Part shown: one piece after another, positions 38,218 through 46,121 of the stretch | Numbering within the stretch: the stretch's first letter is position 1 | Layout: every line of letters starts with the position of its first letter | DNA from: Chromobacterium piscinae | GTDB lineage: Bacteria > Pseudomonadota > Gammaproteobacteria > Burkholderiales > Chromobacteriaceae | Direction: 5' to 3' | Assembly (NCBI RefSeq): GCF_021129175.1 | Contig: NZ_JAJOHV010000009.1 | Span: 1 to 64,000 of the forward strand | Length of the DNA stretch: 64,000 nucleotides | Position numbers and translations under genes: made by a program | Notes under the pieces: model-generated | The model's input: the letters and a program-made list of their open reading frames with translations, nothing else | What the model was told of the DNA's origin: nothing | Database searches by the model: none

Positions 38218-39141
38218 ATGAAAGACGTCAAAACGATGAGCCAAGCGACAATGAACGACGCCTTGCGCACCGCCCCCGCCTCCGGCCTGAAGCAGGATAG
38301 CCTCACTTACCGCCGGCGCCGCCTGCTCAACCGGCTGACCATGGCCGCCTCGATGCTGACCATGGTTTTCGGCCTGTTCTGGCTGTTCTGGATTCTGATC
38401 ACGCTGCTGCAGCACGGCCTATCCGGCATCAGCTGGCAGGTGTTCACCGAAAGCACGCCGCCTCCGGGCTCCGCCGGCGGCCTGGCCAACGCCATATACG
38501 GCAGCCTGGTGATGACCGCCTTCGGCACGCTGTTCGGCACGCCGATCGGCATCCTGGCCGGCATCTACCTGGCCGAATTCGGCCAGCGCGGCTGGCTGGC
38601 GCCCATCACCCGCTTCATCAACGACATCCTGCTGTCGGCGCCGTCCATCGTGATCGGCCTGTTCGTGTACGAGGTGTACGTGGTGTCGGTCGGCCACTTC
38701 TCAGGCTGGGCCGGCTCCTTCGCCCTGGCCATCCTGGTGATCCCTGTGGTGGTGCGCACCACCGAGAACATGCTGCGTCTGGTGCCCAACAGCCTGCGCG
38801 AAGCCGCCGCCGCGCTCGGCGCTCCGCAATGGAAGGTGACGCTGACCGTGACGCTGCGCGCGGCCCAAGCCGGCGTGCTGACCGGCATCTTGCTGGCTGT
38901 AGCCCGGATTTCCGGCGAAACCGCGCCGCTGCTGTTCACCGCGCTGAACAACCAGTTCTTCAACAGCAATATGAACCAACCGATGGCCAACCTGCCGATC
39001 GTGATCTTCCAGTTCGCGATGAGCCCCTACGAGGACTGGCACCGCCTGGCTTGGGCCGGTTCGCTGCTGATCACTTTCAGCGTCCTCGCCCTGAACATCG
39101 TCGCCCGCTGGATGGGCGGCCGCAAGAATCAATCGAATTAA
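38218..39141 (+). CDS. pstA: Phosphate ABC transporter permease PstA
   Basis: A 307-residue permease, partner of PstC. Six helices are visible after a basic N-terminal tail. Family segments are [32 protein letters not shown] and the coupling loop [25 protein letters not shown]. Several in-frame Met near the N-terminus make the exact start uncertain; the first, at 38218, leaves the tightest spacing to pstC. Confidence 0.95.
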   Translation: MKDVKTMSQATMNDALRTAPASGLKQDSLTYRRRRLLNRLTMAASMLTMVFGLFWLFWILITLLQHGLSGISWQVFTESTPPPGSAGGLANAIYGSLVMTAFGTLFGTPIGILAGIYLAEFGQRGWLAPITRFINDILLSAPSIVIGLFVYEVYVVSVGHFSGWAGSFALAILVIPVVVRTTENMLRLVPNSLREAAAALGAPQWKVTLTVTLRAAQAGVLTGILLAVARISGETAPLLFTALNNQFFNSNMNQPMANLPIVIFQFAMSPYEDWHRLAWAGSLLITFSVLALNIVARWMGGRKNQSN

Positions 39142-39144
39142 GGC

Positions 39145-39918
39145 ATGACAACCATGACCAGCACCGCCTCCAAGCTCGAGGTCCGCGACCTGAACTTCTT
39201 CTATGGCAACTTCCACGCGCTGAAAGGCATTCAGCTGGAGATCGCGCCGCGCAAGGTGACCGCCTTCATCGGCCCGTCCGGCTGCGGCAAATCCACGCTG
39301 CTGCGTACCTTCAATCGCATGTACGAGCTCTACCCCGGCCTGCGCGCCGAGGGCGAGATCATGCTGGACGGCCAGAACATCCTGGCGCGCGACATCGACG
39401 TCAACCTGCTGCGCGCCAAGGTGGGCATGGTGTTCCAGAAGCCCACCCCGTTCCCGATGTCTATCTACGACAACATCACCTTCGGCGTGAAGCTGTACGA
39501 GAAGCTGTCCAAGGGGGAGATGGAAGACCGCGTCGAATGGGCGCTGCGCAAGGCCGCGCTGTGGGACGAGGTGAAGGACAAGCTCAAGCAGTCCGGCAAT
39601 TCGCTGTCCGGCGGCCAGCAGCAGCGGCTGTGCATCGCCCGCGCAGTGGCCTCCAAGCCGGAAGTGCTGCTGCTAGACGAGCCGACCTCGGCGCTGGACC
39701 CGATCTCCACCGCCCACATCGAAGAGCTGATCCACGAATTGAAAGAGGACTACACCATCGCCATCGTGACGCACAATATGCAGCAGGCGGCGCGGGTGTC
39801 CGATTACACTGCCTATATGTATCTGGGCGAGCTGGTGGAGTTCGGCAATACCGACACCATCTTCACCACGCCGCAGAAAAAGGCTACCGAGGACTATATC
39901 ACCGGCAAATTCGGCTGA
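39145..39918 (+). CDS. pstB: Phosphate ABC transporter ATP-binding protein
   Basis: A 257-residue ATPase that powers PstSCA uptake. Walker A is GPSGCGKST, the Q-loop is in [19 protein letters not shown], the signature is LSGGQQQR, Walker B is [12 protein letters not shown] and the H-loop His is in IVTHNMQQA. The second residue group (MTTMTS) leaves a possible start three codons in. No phoU follows; a terminator ends the operon. Confidence 0.97.
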   Translation: MTTMTSTASKLEVRDLNFFYGNFHALKGIQLEIAPRKVTAFIGPSGCGKSTLLRTFNRMYELYPGLRAEGEIMLDGQNILARDIDVNLLRAKVGMVFQKPTPFPMSIYDNITFGVKLYEKLSKGEMEDRVEWALRKAALWDEVKDKLKQSGNSLSGGQQQRLCIARAVASKPEVLLLDEPTSALDPISTAHIEELIHELKEDYTIAIVTHNMQQAARVSDYTAYMYLGELVEFGNTDTIFTTPQKKATEDYITGKFG

Positions 39919-39934
39919 CTCCGCCCTTGCGACC

Positions 39935-39965
39935 CGGCTGGCGCGCACACCGCGCCAGCCGTTTT
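39935..39965 (+). terminator. Terminator of the pst operon
   Basis: CGGCTGGCGCG (39935-39945) pairs with CGCGCCAGCCG (39951-39961) around CACAC, followed by TTTT. Confidence 0.9.
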
Positions 39966-40051
39966 CATGCCGCCCGGCTAAGCAATAATGATGACGCCAT
40001 TTTGTAAAATCATGGACTTAGCCGTCTTGCAACCCTGGACTGTCAAGAAGA

Positions 40052-40074
40052 TTTTGCCGTTTTCGCAGGCAAAA
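40052..40074. repeat. Inverted repeat upstream of pit
   Basis: TTTTGCC (40052-40058) and GGCAAAA (40068-40074) form a 7-bp inverted repeat in the pst-pit gap. It may be an operator. A run of ten T at 40087-40096 follows, just before the promoter. Confidence 0.35.
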
Positions 40075-40104
40075 CCACACGCTTTATTTTTTTTTTATAA
40101 AGAC

Positions 40105-40133
40105 TTGACGGCCATGGCGCGGAACACAACAAT
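40105..40133 (+). promoter_or_regulatory. Sigma-70 promoter of pit
   Basis: TTGACG (40105-40110) is 17 nt from AACAAT (40128-40133). An AT-rich tract with ten T in a row lies just upstream and could act as an UP element. The predicted start is about 23 nt before the pit start codon. Confidence 0.6.
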
Positions 40134-40162
40134 CCCGCCTTTACGATAAACGCTGACACGCC

Positions 40163-41617
40163 ATGCTGGACCTGTTTTCCGGGCTCGATACCCATGTAGC
40201 TATCACGCTGATGCTTTCGCTGGGCTTCGTGCTCGCTTTTGAGTTCATCAACGGTTTTCACGATACCGCCAACGCCGTCGCCACCGTCATCTACACCCAG
40301 TCGATGAAGCCGCGCCTCGCCGTGTTCTATTCCGGCGTCTGCAACTTCCTCGGCGTGATGAGCGGCGGCCTGGCCGTCGCCTACGCCATCGTGCACCTAT
40401 TGCCGGTGGATCTGCTGATCTCGGTGAATACCAGCCGCGGCATGGCTATGGTGTTCGCGTTGCTGGCCGCCGCCATCCTGTGGAACCTGGGCACCTGGTA
40501 TCTGGGCCTGCCCGCTTCGTCCAGCCACACGCTGATCGGCGCCATCCTCGGCGTGGGCGTAGCCAACAGCTTCATCAACAACACCTCGCTGTCGCACGGC
40601 ATCAACTGGGGCAAAGCGATCGACGTCGGCGCCTCGCTGCTGGTGTCGCCGATCGCCGGCGCGATGATGGCGGGTCTGATCGTCATCCTGCTGCGGCGCT
40701 TCCGTCCGCGCAGCAACGTCCATAAAACGCCGTACCAGCGCCAGCAGGTGGAAGGCCGCAAGCATCCGCCGTTCTGGACCCGCTTCATGCTGATCGTATC
40801 GGCGATGGGCGTCAGCTTCGCCCACGGCTCAAACGACGGCCAGAAGGGCGTGGGCCTGGTGATGCTGGTGCTGATCGGCATCGTGCCGGCCAAGTTCGTG
40901 CTGAACCTGGACAGCACCCCGTACCAGCTGGAACGCACCCGCGACGCGGCGCAGCACCTGCAGCAGTTCTACCAGCGCCACGAGGCCGATCTGTCCAAGA
41001 TCATCGTAAAGTCCACCAGCACCAGCCAGTACGAGTGCCACCCGCAGCAGACCGTGGCCACCGCCGACCAGTTGCTGAAACTGATGGGCGACGGCAACGA
41101 CTACCACACCCTCAGCGCCTCTCAGCGCTGGGACGTGCGCACCCAGCTGTTGTGCCTGGACGACGCCGCCAAGAAGGCCGCCGATCTGCCCAAGCTGTCG
41201 TCCGACGACAAGCAGCTGCTGAGCAATCTACGCAAGGACCTGACCACCACCACCGAATACGCGCCCACCTGGGTGATCGTCGCCGTGGCCTTGGCGCTGG
41301 GCATCGGCACCATGATAGGCTGGCGCCGCGTGGTGAAAACCGTGGGCGAAGGCATCGGTAAGAAGGACATGACCTATGCCCAGGGCGTGGCCGCGCAGAC
41401 CACCGCCGCCGTGTCGATCGGCCTGGCCAGCTGGTTTGGCTTCCCGGTGTCCACCACCCACGTGCTGTCCAGCGGCGTGGCCGGCACCATGATCGCCGAC
41501 AAGGCTGGTCTGCAGATGAGCACCGTGCGCTCCATCGCGCTGGCCTGGCTGTTCACGCTGCCGGCCTCGATGGGTCTGGCCGCCGGCCTGTACTACCTGG
41601 CTGCGCAGTGGTTCTGA
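40163..41617 (+). CDS. pit: Inorganic phosphate transporter, Pit family
   Basis: A 484-residue proton-driven, low-affinity phosphate carrier. Both PiT repeats are visible: FINGFHDTANAVATVIYT in the first half and FGFPVSTTHVLSSGVAGTM in the second, with LGLPASSSHTLIGAILGVG and SFAHGSNDGQKGVG between. A soluble loop of about 100 residues (roughly 260-365) splits the helices, as in PitA. It has its own promoter and terminator and so is independent of pst. Confidence 0.96.
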   Translation: MLDLFSGLDTHVAITLMLSLGFVLAFEFINGFHDTANAVATVIYTQSMKPRLAVFYSGVCNFLGVMSGGLAVAYAIVHLLPVDLLISVNTSRGMAMVFALLAAAILWNLGTWYLGLPASSSHTLIGAILGVGVANSFINNTSLSHGINWGKAIDVGASLLVSPIAGAMMAGLIVILLRRFRPRSNVHKTPYQRQQVEGRKHPPFWTRFMLIVSAMGVSFAHGSNDGQKGVGLVMLVLIGIVPAKFVLNLDSTPYQLERTRDAAQHLQQFYQRHEADLSKIIVKSTSTSQYECHPQQTVATADQLLKLMGDGNDYHTLSASQRWDVRTQLLCLDDAAKKAADLPKLSSDDKQLLSNLRKDLTTTTEYAPTWVIVAVALALGIGTMIGWRRVVKTVGEGIGKKDMTYAQGVAAQTTAAVSIGLASWFGFPVSTTHVLSSGVAGTMIADKAGLQMSTVRSIALAWLFTLPASMGLAAGLYYLAAQWF

Positions 41618-41639
41618 TCCAAGCAAAACCCAAACGCAG

Positions 41640-41664
41640 AAGCCGCTCGATGAGCGGCTTTTTT
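41640..41664 (+). terminator. Terminator of pit
   Basis: AAGCCGCTC (41640-41648) pairs with GAGCGGCTT (41652-41660), followed by a T run. Confidence 0.92.
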
Positions 41665-41701
41665 CATGCTTGATCCAAGTCAACGGAGCTGCTGTCCGCG
41701 C

Positions 41702-41731
41702 TTGAACGAAAAATTCATTGATTGCTAATAT
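41702..41731 (+). promoter_or_regulatory. Candidate promoter of a small RNA
   Basis: TTGAAC (41702-41707) is 18 nt from TAATAT (41726-41731). There is no plus-strand gene downstream, only a strong terminator at 41780-41815. Confidence 0.45.
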
Positions 41732-41737
41732 ACGCCT

Positions 41738-41815
41738 GCTTCATTAATGGTTTCTTTTGTTTGCAGCAATCCTCCCTCGCCGCCGCGATTTCCCCCAATC
41801 GCGGCGGATTTTTTT
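41738..41815 (+). ncRNA. Candidate small RNA between pit and recG
   Basis: A putative transcript of about 78 nt would run from the TTGAAC/TAATAT promoter to an excellent intrinsic terminator: an 11-bp perfect stem (41780-41790 with 41797-41807), a C-rich loop and seven T. The pit terminator lies upstream, so this second terminator has no gene to serve. The unpaired 5' part is rich in U (TTTCTTTTGTTT), as expected for Hfq binding, and CCTCCC could pair with ribosome-binding sites. The T tract overlaps the recG stop codon on the other strand. Confidence 0.45.
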
Positions 41816-43862
41816 ATGCCTTGAGGAATTGCTCGCGTCCGGCCAGCCAGCGCTCCAAGTGCGCCTCGGCCTCCCGCGGCCAGCGCTCCAGCAACTGCGG
41901 CGCCAGATCGCGCGCCGCCTCCAACAGCGCCTGGTCCTGTTCCAGATCGGCGAAGCGCAGCATCGGCAGGCCGCTTTGGCGCGCGCCCAAAAACTCGCCC
42001 GGTCCGCGGATCTGCAGGTCCTGGCGGGATATCTCGAAACCGTCGGTATTCTCGTAAATCACCTTTAAGCGCGCCTTGGCCAGATCGGACAAGGGGTTCT
42101 CGAACAGCAGCACGCACACGCTCCTGGCGCTGCCCCGCCCTACCCGGCCGCGCAGCTGATGCAATTGCGCGAGGCCCATGCGCTCGGCGTGCTCGATCAC
42201 CATCAGGCTGGCGTTGGGCACGTCCACGCCCACTTCGATCACCGTCGTCGCCACCAGCACGTCCAGCTGGCCCGCCCCGAAGGCCGCCATCACCTCGGCC
42301 TTCTCCGCCGCCTTCATCCGGCCATGGGCCAGGCCAATGCGGCGGCCGGGCAAATCCCACTGCAGCTGCTGGTGGCAGTCCACCGCCGTCTGCAACTGCA
42401 AAGCCTCGGACTCTTCGATCAGCGGACACACCCAGTAGGCCTGGTTGCCCTCGGCGCAGGTCTTCTCGACGAACTGCACCACCTCGGCCCGGCGCGGATT
42501 GCCGATCAGCTTGGTGACGATAGGCGTGCGCCCCGGGGGCAGCTCGTCTATCACCGACACGTCCAGATCGGCGTAGAAGCTCATCGCCAGCGTGCGCGGA
42601 ATGGGCGTGGCCGACATCATCAGCTGGTGCGGCTCCCCCCCCTTGTCCTGCAGCGCCAGCCGCTGGCCGACGCCGAAGCGGTGCTGTTCGTCAACGATGG
42701 CGAGGCCCAGCTTCTGGAACGCCACGGTGTCCTGGAACAGCGCGTGGGTGCCCACCGCCAGCCGGCACTGGCCGGAAGCGATCTCGTCCAGCGCCTGCTG
42801 CTTCGCCTTCTTCCTCAGGCTGCCGGATAGCCAGGACACGCCTATGCCCAGCGGCGCCAGCCAGCCGGACAGTTTCAGATAATGCTGCTCGGCCAGGATT
42901 TCGGTCGGCGCCATCAGCGCCACCTGGTAGCCGGCTTCGATCGCCGACAGCGCCGCCAGCGCGGCGACGATGGTCTTGCCGCTGCCGACATCGCCCTGCA
43001 GCAGCCGGTGCATCGGATGCACCTGCCGCATGTCGGCCCGGACCTCGTCCAGCACCCTGCGCTGGGCGCCGGTGAGCTGGAACGGCAGAAGAGCCAGCAG
43101 TTTCTCGGTCAAGCTGCCGTCGCCGGCGATGCGCGGCGCGTGGCCGAGCCGGCGCGCGCGGTAGGCCAGCCGCATCGACAGCTGCTGCGCCAGCAATTCA
43201 TCGAACTTCAGCCGCTGCCAGGCCGGCAGCCGCGGATCGGCCAGCTGCTGCGCCGACCATTCCGGCGGCGGCTGGTGCAACAGACGGATGGCTTCGGCGA
43301 AAGGCTGCAGCGCCAGCGGCGCCATCAACTGCGTCGGCAGCAGCTCGTCCAGGCGCTGCGATTTCAGCTCGGCGTGCACCAGTTTGCGCAGCACCGGCTG
43401 GGTCAGGCCGTTAACCGTCGGGTAGACCGGGGTCAGGCTGTCGGCCAGCGGCGCGCCCTCGCGCACCTCGCGGGTCTTGGGATGGACCATCTCGTCGCCG
43501 GCGAAGCCGCGGCGGATTTCGCCCAGCGCGCGGATGCGGCTGCCCTCGGCGAACTGCTTGAGCTGGCTGGGGTAGAAATGGATGAAGCGCAGCATCAGCG
43601 TGCCGCTGCCGTCCTCGATCTGCACCCTGAGCTGCTTGCGCGGCTTGTAGCTGACCTCGTGCGCGGTGACGGTGCCCTCCACCAGCGCCGGCTGGCCATA
43701 CGGCGCGTCGGCGATCGGATAGATGTGGGTTTCGTCCTCGTAGCGCAGCGGCAAGTGCAGCACCAGGTCGAAGCGGCGGCGTATGCCCAGCTTCTCCAGC
43801 TTCTTGACCAGCGCGGCCGGCGCCGCCGGCGGCTGGTTGGCGAGATCGATCGGGGAATTCAT
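41814..43862 (-). CDS. recG: ATP-dependent DNA helicase RecG
   Basis: A 682-residue branch-migration helicase that regresses stalled forks and processes Holliday junctions. An N-terminal wedge/OB domain is followed by helicase motifs: Walker A LLQGDVGSGKT, the DEAH-type box IVDEQHRFGV, SATPIPRTL, and in the second RecA domain VATTVIEVGVDVPNA and QLRGRVGRG. The C-terminal TRG region is in LQIRGPGEFLGARQSG. I start at MNSPIDLANQ (43862) by family length, although the ribosome site is weak. Confidence 0.95.
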   Translation of the reverse strand: MNSPIDLANQPPAAPAALVKKLEKLGIRRRFDLVLHLPLRYEDETHIYPIADAPYGQPALVEGTVTAHEVSYKPRKQLRVQIEDGSGTLMLRFIHFYPSQLKQFAEGSRIRALGEIRRGFAGDEMVHPKTREVREGAPLADSLTPVYPTVNGLTQPVLRKLVHAELKSQRLDELLPTQLMAPLALQPFAEAIRLLHQPPPEWSAQQLADPRLPAWQRLKFDELLAQQLSMRLAYRARRLGHAPRIAGDGSLTEKLLALLPFQLTGAQRRVLDEVRADMRQVHPMHRLLQGDVGSGKTIVAALAALSAIEAGYQVALMAPTEILAEQHYLKLSGWLAPLGIGVSWLSGSLRKKAKQQALDEIASGQCRLAVGTHALFQDTVAFQKLGLAIVDEQHRFGVGQRLALQDKGGEPHQLMMSATPIPRTLAMSFYADLDVSVIDELPPGRTPIVTKLIGNPRRAEVVQFVEKTCAEGNQAYWVCPLIEESEALQLQTAVDCHQQLQWDLPGRRIGLAHGRMKAAEKAEVMAAFGAGQLDVLVATTVIEVGVDVPNASLMVIEHAERMGLAQLHQLRGRVGRGSARSVCVLLFENPLSDLAKARLKVIYENTDGFEISRQDLQIRGPGEFLGARQSGLPMLRFADLEQDQALLEAARDLAPQLLERWPREAEAHLERWLAGREQFLKA

Positions 43863-43888
43863 GAGTAGCGATTGTACCCAACAATGAG

Positions 43889-43917
43889 AAAGGCGGAAGC
43901 GGCTCGAGCCGGCTTCC
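43889..43917. repeat. Direct repeat, copy 1
   Basis: A 29-nt sequence beginning AAAGGCGGAAGCGGCTCG recurs at 44082-44110 with one mismatch. Each copy is itself a hairpin (GGAAGC with GCTTCC). It lies between recG and the DUF2147 gene. Confidence 0.75.
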
Positions 43918-44081
43918 ACTCAGGCGGCAGGTCAGACATGGATTCGATGCAGCAGGACCCGGCTTAGCCGGGCCTCGCCAAATCAGTGGGCGCGCCCGCC
44001 GCCTGACCATCGAATCCCAATCCCCCCGCCCTTGCCCTGCAAGGGAGCCTCGCTACGCTCGCGGCGTGTTTTCAACACGCA
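43918..44081. other. Hairpin-rich intergenic stretch upstream of recG
   Basis: The stretch between the two repeat copies has no convincing gene. It holds CCCGGC-TTA-GCCGGG near 43958 and the perfect repeat GCGTGTT-TTC-AACACGC at 44064-44080. Such clustered palindromes are typical of non-coding repeats or old terminators. Confidence 0.5.
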
Positions 44082-44116
44082 AAAGGCGGAAGCGGCTCGC
44101 GCCGGCTTCCGCCTTT
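44082..44116 (-). terminator. Terminator of the DUF2147 gene (repeat copy 2)
   Basis: AAAGGCGGAAGC (44082-44093) pairs with GCTTCCGCCTTT (44105-44116) over 12 bp. It lies 23 nt after the DUF2147 stop codon. Its first 29 nt repeat the sequence at 43889-43917. Confidence 0.75.
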
Positions 44117-44139
44117 CGATGGACCTGGCGTCCGTCGGC

Positions 44140-44571
44140 TTACTGCTGGCGTTCCCACACCTGAGTGCGGAAGAAGGGGCCGATGTAGCCGCGCACGCGC
44201 AGCTTCTTGCCGTCGTCCATCAGCTTGGCGCCGGAGGTGTAGATCTTGCCGGACTTCGGATCCAGGATCTGGCCGTCCGACCATTCCTCTCCGCTCTTCT
44301 TCAGGCCCCACAGAATCTGCATGCCGTTCACCGACTTGCCCTTGTTGGCGCCGTCGCACTTGTCGCATACCGCATCCGGGTGCAGATAGAGCTTGATCAC
44401 CTTGCCGGTCAGCTCGCCGTTGGGCGCTTCGTTGATCTGCACCAGGGCCTTGGCCTGCTTGGTTTCATCGTCAATGGTCTTCCACAGGCCGGCGGCGCTG
44501 CCGGCCAGCGCCAGTTGGCTAACCAAGCCCAGCGCGGTCGCGAGGCAGGCGGCTTTGGCGATTTGGATCAT
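44140..44571 (-). CDS. DUF2147 exported protein
   Basis: A 143-residue protein with a signal peptide (MIQIAKAACL to QLALA) and a DUF2147 domain: AAGLWKTIDDETKQAKALVQI, then GKVIKLYLHP, DPKSGKIYTSGAKLMDDGKKLRVRGYIG. The family has a small beta-barrel and is exported; function is unknown. CDKC in mid-protein may form a disulfide. It seems to be a single-gene unit. Confidence 0.85.
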   Translation of the reverse strand: MIQIAKAACLATALGLVSQLALAGSAAGLWKTIDDETKQAKALVQINEAPNGELTGKVIKLYLHPDAVCDKCDGANKGKSVNGMQILWGLKKSGEEWSDGQILDPKSGKIYTSGAKLMDDGKKLRVRGYIGPFFRTQVWERQQ

Positions 44572-44669
44572 GATGTTTTTTCCTCGTCTCGTTTGTTATG
44601 AAACAACAGTTTGGAGTAGCGGCTCTAGGATGCCAATAGCGGGCAGGCCAGTCAAGCCGCGCCGCGGAG

Positions 44670-45506
44670 TCAGCAGCGGAATTCGCCCGCTCCCATGAAC
44701 TGGGTGCGCCCGCCTACGCTGACCCCGCCATCCGCGTCCACATCCAGATACAGCCGATTTGGCCGGTTGATCGCCTCGCCCTGCTCCACCTTCCACGACA
44801 GCGGCGCAAGACCGTTCAGCGCGCACCAGCCGCCCAGGTTGGCGCAGGCGCTGCCTGTGCCGGGGTCTTCTATCACCGAACCCAGCTGCTCGAAGAACAG
44901 TCGCACGGTAGCGACGCCGCCGTCCTGATGCCAGACATAGGCGATGCTGTGTCCAGGCCGCAGCGTCGCATGCCGGGTGAACAGCGCCGGATCGGGCTTG
45001 GCGTTCAGCACCGCCTCGCGGCTGGCAAGGCCGATCAGCAGCTGCGCGCTGCCGGCATCCACCCACTGCGGTGCATGCAGCACGTCGCCAGAGTCCAGGC
45101 CCAGCATCGCCGCGGCTTCTCCGATGCCGCAGCCGGGCCGGGCCGACGCAGGCAATGCCCGCAGCCGGAACACGCCGTCGGCATGGCGGATCGGGATCAG
45201 GCCGGAGCGGGTGCGCAGCATGAAATCATCGCCCTGCTCGCCGCGCGCATGCAGCACGGCCGCGCTGCCCAGCGTGGGGTGGCCGGCGAAAGGCAATTCG
45301 TAGCTGGGCGTGAAGATGCGCAAGCTGGCCGCGCATTCGGTGTCGCCCGGCAATAAAAATACGGTTTCCGACAGATTGAACTGCCGCGCGATCAACTGCA
45401 TGTCGTCGTCCGACAAGCCGGCGGCGTCGGTGAACACCGCCAGCGGATTGCCGCCGAAACGCTGCTCGGCGAACACGTTGACGATCTGGAATCGATAAGC
45501 GCCCAT
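44670..45506 (-). CDS. PhzF-family isomerase/epimerase
   Basis: A 278-residue enzyme of the PhzF fold (two diaminopimelate-epimerase-like halves). The catalytic Glu is E47 in NLSETVFLL. Other family motifs are FGGNPLAVF, YELPFAGHPTLGSA and DPGTGSACANLGGW. Family members isomerise small metabolites; PhzF itself works in phenazine synthesis, but no other phenazine gene is here, so the substrate is unknown. The ATG at 45506 follows AAGGAGG and overlaps the upstream stop. Confidence 0.88.
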   Translation of the reverse strand: MGAYRFQIVNVFAEQRFGGNPLAVFTDAAGLSDDDMQLIARQFNLSETVFLLPGDTECAASLRIFTPSYELPFAGHPTLGSAAVLHARGEQGDDFMLRTRSGLIPIRHADGVFRLRALPASARPGCGIGEAAAMLGLDSGDVLHAPQWVDAGSAQLLIGLASREAVLNAKPDPALFTRHATLRPGHSIAYVWHQDGGVATVRLFFEQLGSVIEDPGTGSACANLGGWCALNGLAPLSWKVEQGEAINRPNRLYLDVDADGGVSVGGRTQFMGAGEFRC

Positions 45507-45970
45507 CAACCCTCCTTATATAGATGGCATGCCCGATCCTGCATCTGATCCTCCACCTTGGCAAGACGCAGTTTCACACGCTCGGCCTCCTGCAGCGGCT
45601 GCCCGCGGCGCAGCTTCGCGTCCAGCGCGGCGCGCTTGGCGTCCAGCCGGCGGCAATGCTCGCGTTCGGCCAGCCACTTCTTGCGCTGCGCGCTCCGCTC
45701 GCGCTGCTCCGTCTTGGCATCGGCCTGCTGATTCTTATCGCGCTTGTCCGCCCATTCCCGCAGCTGCTCGCGGTAGCGCTTCGCCGCCTGGCCGCCATCG
45801 TTCTGTTCGATCACGCTGAATGGATGCGACTCCATTTCCAGCGCCCGGCTGCCTGCCGGGCACGACTGCTGGCCATAGGCCACGCTGCCGTCGGCGCTCC
45901 TGCACTTGAACACTTCGGCTGGACACAGTTCCGCGCCTAACAGCAAGCCCAGCAGGAGTAGATTTTTCAT
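45506..45970 (-). CDS. DUF4124 exported protein
   Basis: A 154-residue protein with a signal peptide (MKNLLLLGLLLGAELCPA) and an N-terminal DUF4124 domain (EVFKCRSADGSVAYGQQSCPAG), which has two Cys. The C-terminal 100 residues are highly charged and likely a long helix or coiled coil. Function is unknown. Its stop overlaps the PhzF start by 1 nt, so the two are co-translated. Confidence 0.8.
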   Translation of the reverse strand: MKNLLLLGLLLGAELCPAEVFKCRSADGSVAYGQQSCPAGSRALEMESHPFSVIEQNDGGQAAKRYREQLREWADKRDKNQQADAKTEQRERSAQRKKWLAEREHCRRLDAKRAALDAKLRRGQPLQEAERVKLRLAKVEDQMQDRACHLYKEG

Positions 45971-46121
45971 CTCGCGGCCTCAGAGTCTCGATCACGGAAC
46001 CATGCCCAACTCTCCGTCGTCACGCCACTGCTCGCCTGGACATAAATGACACAAGCAAAATGTCAATGTACTATTTCGTCCTAACTTTTCCTCAACGCTT
46101 CACCAAACTAAAACAACTCGC

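Noticed and set aside
44670-45506. Phenazine biosynthesis
   Set aside because: Only a PhzF-fold protein is present; the family is broad and no other phz gene accompanies it.
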